From: an uncultured Alphaproteobacteria bacterium
GTDB taxonomy: Bacteria; Pseudomonadota; Alphaproteobacteria; RF32; CAG-239
Assembly (NCBI GenBank): GCA_910577095.1
Contig: CAJTLY010000006.1
Span: 51,898 to 115,897 of the forward strand
Direction: 5' to 3'
DNA length: 64,000 bases
The notes beneath the pieces are model-generated. The model did not search any database and was not told the origin of the DNA. It was given only the letters and a program-made list of their open reading frames with translations. Of the stretch, positions 61,470 to 64,000 are shown piece after piece (positions within the stretch are counted from its first letter, which is position 1; every line of letters starts with the position of its first letter). The position numbers were made by a program, and so were the translations under genes.

Positions 61470-61524
61470 GCCTTATTTCCCGCCCTTGGTTTTTGGTTTT
61501 CACTTTTTCACAACGAGGGCTGCT

Positions 61525-61713
61525 ATGATCAATCATCTTTTAAATAAAATTCTGCCGCAACAATCAAACATATCCCGCGAGTCCGATGACATCGACGAAC
61601 CGATCCGCGGCATCCGGGAGCTTGAAACCTTTCTGGCAAATCAGAGCGAAGAAACCCGGCAGGCCATTCATAAGGTCATCTCCTTTATTCTCTACCGCAC
61701 CCCTTTGCAATAG
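61525..61713 (+). CDS. small protein of unknown function
   Basis: 62 residues, MINHLLNKILPQQSNISRE and on, with a helical middle 'IRGIRELETFLANQSEETRQAIHKVISFILYR'. No family recognised. GAGGGC is 6 bases ahead of the ATG. It sits 55 bases after the structured RNA segment and has its own terminator, so it is probably the product of that transcript. Confidence 0.6.
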   Translation: MINHLLNKILPQQSNISRESDDIDEPIRGIRELETFLANQSEETRQAIHKVISFILYRTPLQ

Positions 61714-61726
61714 ACGGCAACAAAAA

Positions 61727-61748
61727 ACCCCCGGCAAGCCGGGGGTGT
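61727..61748 (+). terminator. intrinsic terminator
   Basis: ACCCCCGGC, AA, GCCGGGGGT; strong stem but with a poor T-run (GTAAAAAC) on this strand and TTTTTTG on the other, so it may mainly serve the minus strand gene at 61788. Confidence 0.65.
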
Positions 61749-61787
61749 AAAAACAACGGAAGCAGACAATTGTCCCTTCCTCAAATT

Positions 61788-62279
61788 CTAGGCTTCTGCC
61801 ATCGCAGACGCGCCGTACAGCCGGTCGTAAAAGACAATCAGCGGTTTGTCGGCATGGTCGCGGAAGAAAGCCAGGGCTTTGTCACACAAACGCCGTCTTT
61901 TGATGTACTTGACCGCGGTTTGCAATTTCTTTTGTTGCACCATTTCCATTTGCGCGGCTTCCGGCAGCGAATGGAATTTGGCATAAATTGACAAAGCCTT
62001 GGGATAGTGAATCAAAAGCGATTCGTTGGCGGCACGACAACGATGAAGGCGGAAATAAATACAGAAGAGATCCTTGCGGTTTCCTTCGATCAGTTTTCGC
62101 TCAACCGCAAAATCCAGCGGGTATCTTTTAACGTAATACTCAAATTTTGTCGTATCACGCAAAGACAGCAGCTGAAACTGAGCTTTGGTTTTGAGCTTTC
62201 CTTCCTTTATCTGTTGTTTGAATTCTTGCAGACTGTGATATCCGGTCACTGCAATCTGCCCGTTAAGCGATTTTTCCAT
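61788..62279 (-). CDS. hypothetical protein
   Basis: 163 residues, not recognised. Soluble, basic, rich in Lys, Arg and Tyr ('EYYVKRYPLDFAVERKLIEGNRKDLFCIYFRLHRCRAANESLLIHYPK'). The C-terminal part is helical and Gln/Lys-rich (EMVQQKKLQTAVKYIKRRRLCDKALAFFRDHADK). The ATG at 62279 (MEKSLNGQIAV) is a better start than the frame's first at 62336. No clear SD. Confidence 0.6.
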   Translation of the reverse strand: MEKSLNGQIAVTGYHSLQEFKQQIKEGKLKTKAQFQLLSLRDTTKFEYYVKRYPLDFAVERKLIEGNRKDLFCIYFRLHRCRAANESLLIHYPKALSIYAKFHSLPEAAQMEMVQQKKLQTAVKYIKRRRLCDKALAFFRDHADKPLIVFYDRLYGASAMAEA

Positions 62280-62410
62280 AATAAAAAAATAATAGATTAT
62301 GTCTTCTTTATAATTTGTTTTTTGTCCATAAGTCAAGTTTTTTTACATGTTGCAAAGATTTTATTTATGAGCTATAATAAAAGCATCAGAATTGAAGGAG
62401 AAAATTTAAA

Positions 62411-62752
62411 ATGCGCAGATTTTGGACATTTTTGCTGGCCGTCGCTTTTATCTTCGCCGCATTTTCCGCTCAGGCAGGGGTTCGGTTCATTACCGATGTG
62501 CCGCAAAATACCGTTCAGGGAAAACTGCCGTCAGCCTATGCCAAATCCAAAGGCAAACGTGACTGCCAATCCGCCGGTTACAACAAAACCTCCTGCAGCG
62601 AAGACGAATATCCGGTTAAACGTTGTCCTTATGACGGACGTTATTACAAAGCCTGCTGCGACAAAGAATATTCTCACTCCAAGTCGTTTTGTTTGAGTCG
62701 CGGCAAAAAGCCCAGCCGTCGCTCCTGCGAAGGACTGTATGCCTGCGAATAA
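62411..62752 (+). CDS. secreted cysteine-rich protein
   Basis: 113 residues. Signal peptide MRRFWTFLLAVAFIFAAF ending SAQA. The mature part has ten Cys, mostly in the second half: 'DCQSAGYNKTSCSEDEYPVKRCPYDGRYYKACC' and 'SFCLSRG...SCEGLYACE'. The 'CPYDGRYYKACCDKEYSHSKSFC' stretch resembles 'CPYNSDYVMCCGKEYTYDAC' in the large protein at 63.1 kb, so the two share a module. Disulfides would need a periplasmic oxidase such as the DsbA-like protein at 3.1 kb. AAGGAGA precedes the ATG. Function unknown. Confidence 0.7.
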   Translation: MRRFWTFLLAVAFIFAAFSAQAGVRFITDVPQNTVQGKLPSAYAKSKGKRDCQSAGYNKTSCSEDEYPVKRCPYDGRYYKACCDKEYSHSKSFCLSRGKKPSRRSCEGLYACE

Positions 62753-62766
62753 ATAACTGATGCATC

Positions 62767-62798
62767 AAAACACCCTTCTTGCCGAAGGGTGTTTTTTT
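62767..62798 (+). terminator. intrinsic terminator
   Basis: AACACCCTTC, TTGCC, GAAGGGTGTT then TTTTT, just after the cysteine-rich protein gene. Confidence 0.9.
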
Positions 62799-63095
62799 AT
62801 GCAATCCGACAACACCGTCCGGCGCCCGTTCCGCTTTGTCTCTCCCGCGTCCTGCCGATTGCCGACAGATACGACTTCTTCGCAGCGGACGGATTTTTTG
62901 GCTTTGATTTTTGCATATAACAAATTGATTTTATTGCACTTTTTATCCTTTGGCGGTGTTGCAAAAAAAGGTACGTTATTTTGCAGCAGAAATCAAGACC
63001 AAAAATCAAGCCTCAGCGAAGAAAAAAATCCTCTTATTTTAACGTACAATATTTTCAATCACCTCAAACAACCAAGGTAATAAAGGGGAAGGGTA
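62799..63095. other. 297-base intergenic region
   Basis: No credible gene. GTACGTTA (62971-62978) and TAACGTAC (63040-63047) form a spaced inverted repeat that could be an operator. The next gene is preceded by AAAGGGGAAGGG, a strong SD. Confidence 0.4.
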
Positions 63096-64000
63096 ATGAA
63101 AATATCGGGTAAAATTTGGGCGGTGTGCATGCTGTTGGCCTGCGGCTGCCTTTGGAGTGCCGGCAACGTTGCGGCCAAGGTCTGTTTCGTCGGCGATCCC
63201 GACTGTGCCGGCGGCGCCGACTTCGGCGAGTATGTCGATCCGGCGGCAGACGGCGACCTCTGTAAACAAGAAGGCTATATCCTCAAAGCCGACTGTGATG
63301 CGAACCCGGCCAAACATGTGACCGGTTTTTGTCCGTATAACAGCGACTATGTCATGTGCTGCGGCAAGGAATATACTTACGACGCCTGCGTCTATCCGCA
63401 TATGCCGGCCGGAAAATGCGGCAAAAAGTACAGATGCGTATGTGATCCGGCCAAGTATCCGTATACCGAAAGCCAGTGTCACAGCAGCTTTAAGTTCAGC
63501 AATCCTGGCGGAACGGCTTGTACGCAGATCGATCCGGGTCCGACCGACACCGTAAAAACCCTTTATTATTCGGCCTGCTTGTGCGAACGCGGCTTGTATC
63601 CGTATTCGAAACAGGATTGTCAGGAAACCGCCAACGCCGACGTTAACGGCGATCCGTGCGTAGACAGCCAGGGCAATTCCTACTGGGATTCGTGCAAGTG
63701 CAGCAACCCGCCGTATATGTGGGAATCGGTCGATTGCGAATTCGGGGGCAAAGGCAAGGCCTGTGTTCAGGGCGGCGTTTACTTCTTCAAAGAATGCTGC
63801 TCGTGTGCGGCGTTTCCTGCGGAAGGCGAACGGGGCGGTCGTCCGAACGACGTTCATGCCACCAAGTGGACAACTTGTGACTGCCCGCGGAAGGGTCGTT
63901 TCAAAATCACGCAATGCGCGCAGGGCTGGCAGCCGAATCGTGACGGCTCGGCCTGCGAACGGATTTCGTGCGAAAACGCTGTTAAACTGTTCTTCAGCAA
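63096..64000 (+). CDS. large secreted cysteine-rich protein, 5' part
   Basis: Open from the ATG at 63096 through the window end (301 residues so far, no stop). A signal peptide MKISGKIWAVCMLLACGCLW leads into a chain with over 30 Cys in spaced modules. Repeating elements are 'C.CDPAKYPYTESQCHSS', 'CLCERGLYPYSKQDCQE' and 'CKCSNPPYMWESVDCEF': C-x-C followed 8-15 residues later by an aromatic and an isolated Cys. These look like tandem disulfide-knot repeats of one family, shared with the 62.4 kb protein. Likely exported and disulfide-rich, maybe a surface or adhesive protein; no catalytic motif seen. Strong SD AAGGGGAAGGG. Confidence 0.75.
   Translation, partial: MKISGKIWAVCMLLACGCLWSAGNVAAKVCFVGDPDCAGGADFGEYVDPAADGDLCKQEGYILKADCDANPAKHVTGFCPYNSDYVMCCGKEYTYDACVYPHMPAGKCGKKYRCVCDPAKYPYTESQCHSSFKFSNPGGTACTQIDPGPTDTVKTLYYSACLCERGLYPYSKQDCQETANADVNGDPCVDSQGNSYWDSCKCSNPPYMWESVDCEFGGKGKACVQGGVYFFKECCSCAAFPAEGERGGRPNDVHATKWTTCDCPRKGRFKITQCAQGWQPNRDGSACERISCENAVKLFFS

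Noticed and set aside
62760..63080. Plus-strand open frame of 106 codons
   Set aside because: It begins inside the terminator hairpin and has no SD or coherent composition.

Overview
The window looks like a chromosomal piece of an uncultured, probably host-associated Gram-negative bacterium, most likely an alphaproteobacterium. The evidence is an F0 ATP synthase operon in the order atpI-atpB-atpE-atpF'-atpF with separate b and b' subunits, LPS and lipoprotein genes (kdsB, lgt), several outer-membrane proteins, and a L-lactate dehydrogenase plus serine deaminase that fit a fermentative life. Placement below class level is a guess. No transposase, integrase or rRNA was seen.

Region 1-22.3 kb is mostly housekeeping: a truncated DEDDh exonuclease, the F0 operon with a DsbA-like protein and a DUF721 protein upstream, a small beta-barrel protein, an alpha/beta hydrolase, a GltD/PreT-like flavoprotein, a WYL regulator, a CCA-adding enzyme, a subtilisin autotransporter, a lipoprotein, a repair-flavoured cluster (double Nudix, P-loop kinase, MsrAB, Nudix), and drug export (RND pump with lipoprotein adaptor, MATE).

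Region 22.5-40.2 kb is a defence island. It holds a DUF262/DUF1524 (GmrSD-like) gene, then cas1, a CRISPR array of 29 repeats, cas2 and cas9 on the opposite strand, and a tracrRNA gene. This is a type II-C system in which cas1 lies across the array from cas9-cas2. Each repeat carries its own sigma70-like promoter. The three oldest repeats match the tracrRNA better than all later ones. Next come a type III-like restriction pair in the order res-mod, a RelA/SpoT-type nucleotide synthetase overlapping mod, and a convergent RapA/SNF2-type helicase. The island ends at an initiator tRNA-Met gene.

Region 40.4-59.9 kb returns to core functions: two tandem paralogous membrane micropeptides, pgpA, tRNA-Pro, transporters, L-serine deaminase, an orphan DNA methyltransferase, a sirtuin, kdsB, queA, a degenerate GGDEF protein, lgt, mltG, fabF, acpP and ldh.

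Region 60-64 kb is accessory: four small XRE-type regulators (one reduced to its C-terminal tail), a strongly structured RNA-like segment ahead of a 62-residue protein, an unknown protein, and two secreted cysteine-rich proteins, the last cut by the window end. All functional calls rest on motif recognition by eye; no database search was possible.
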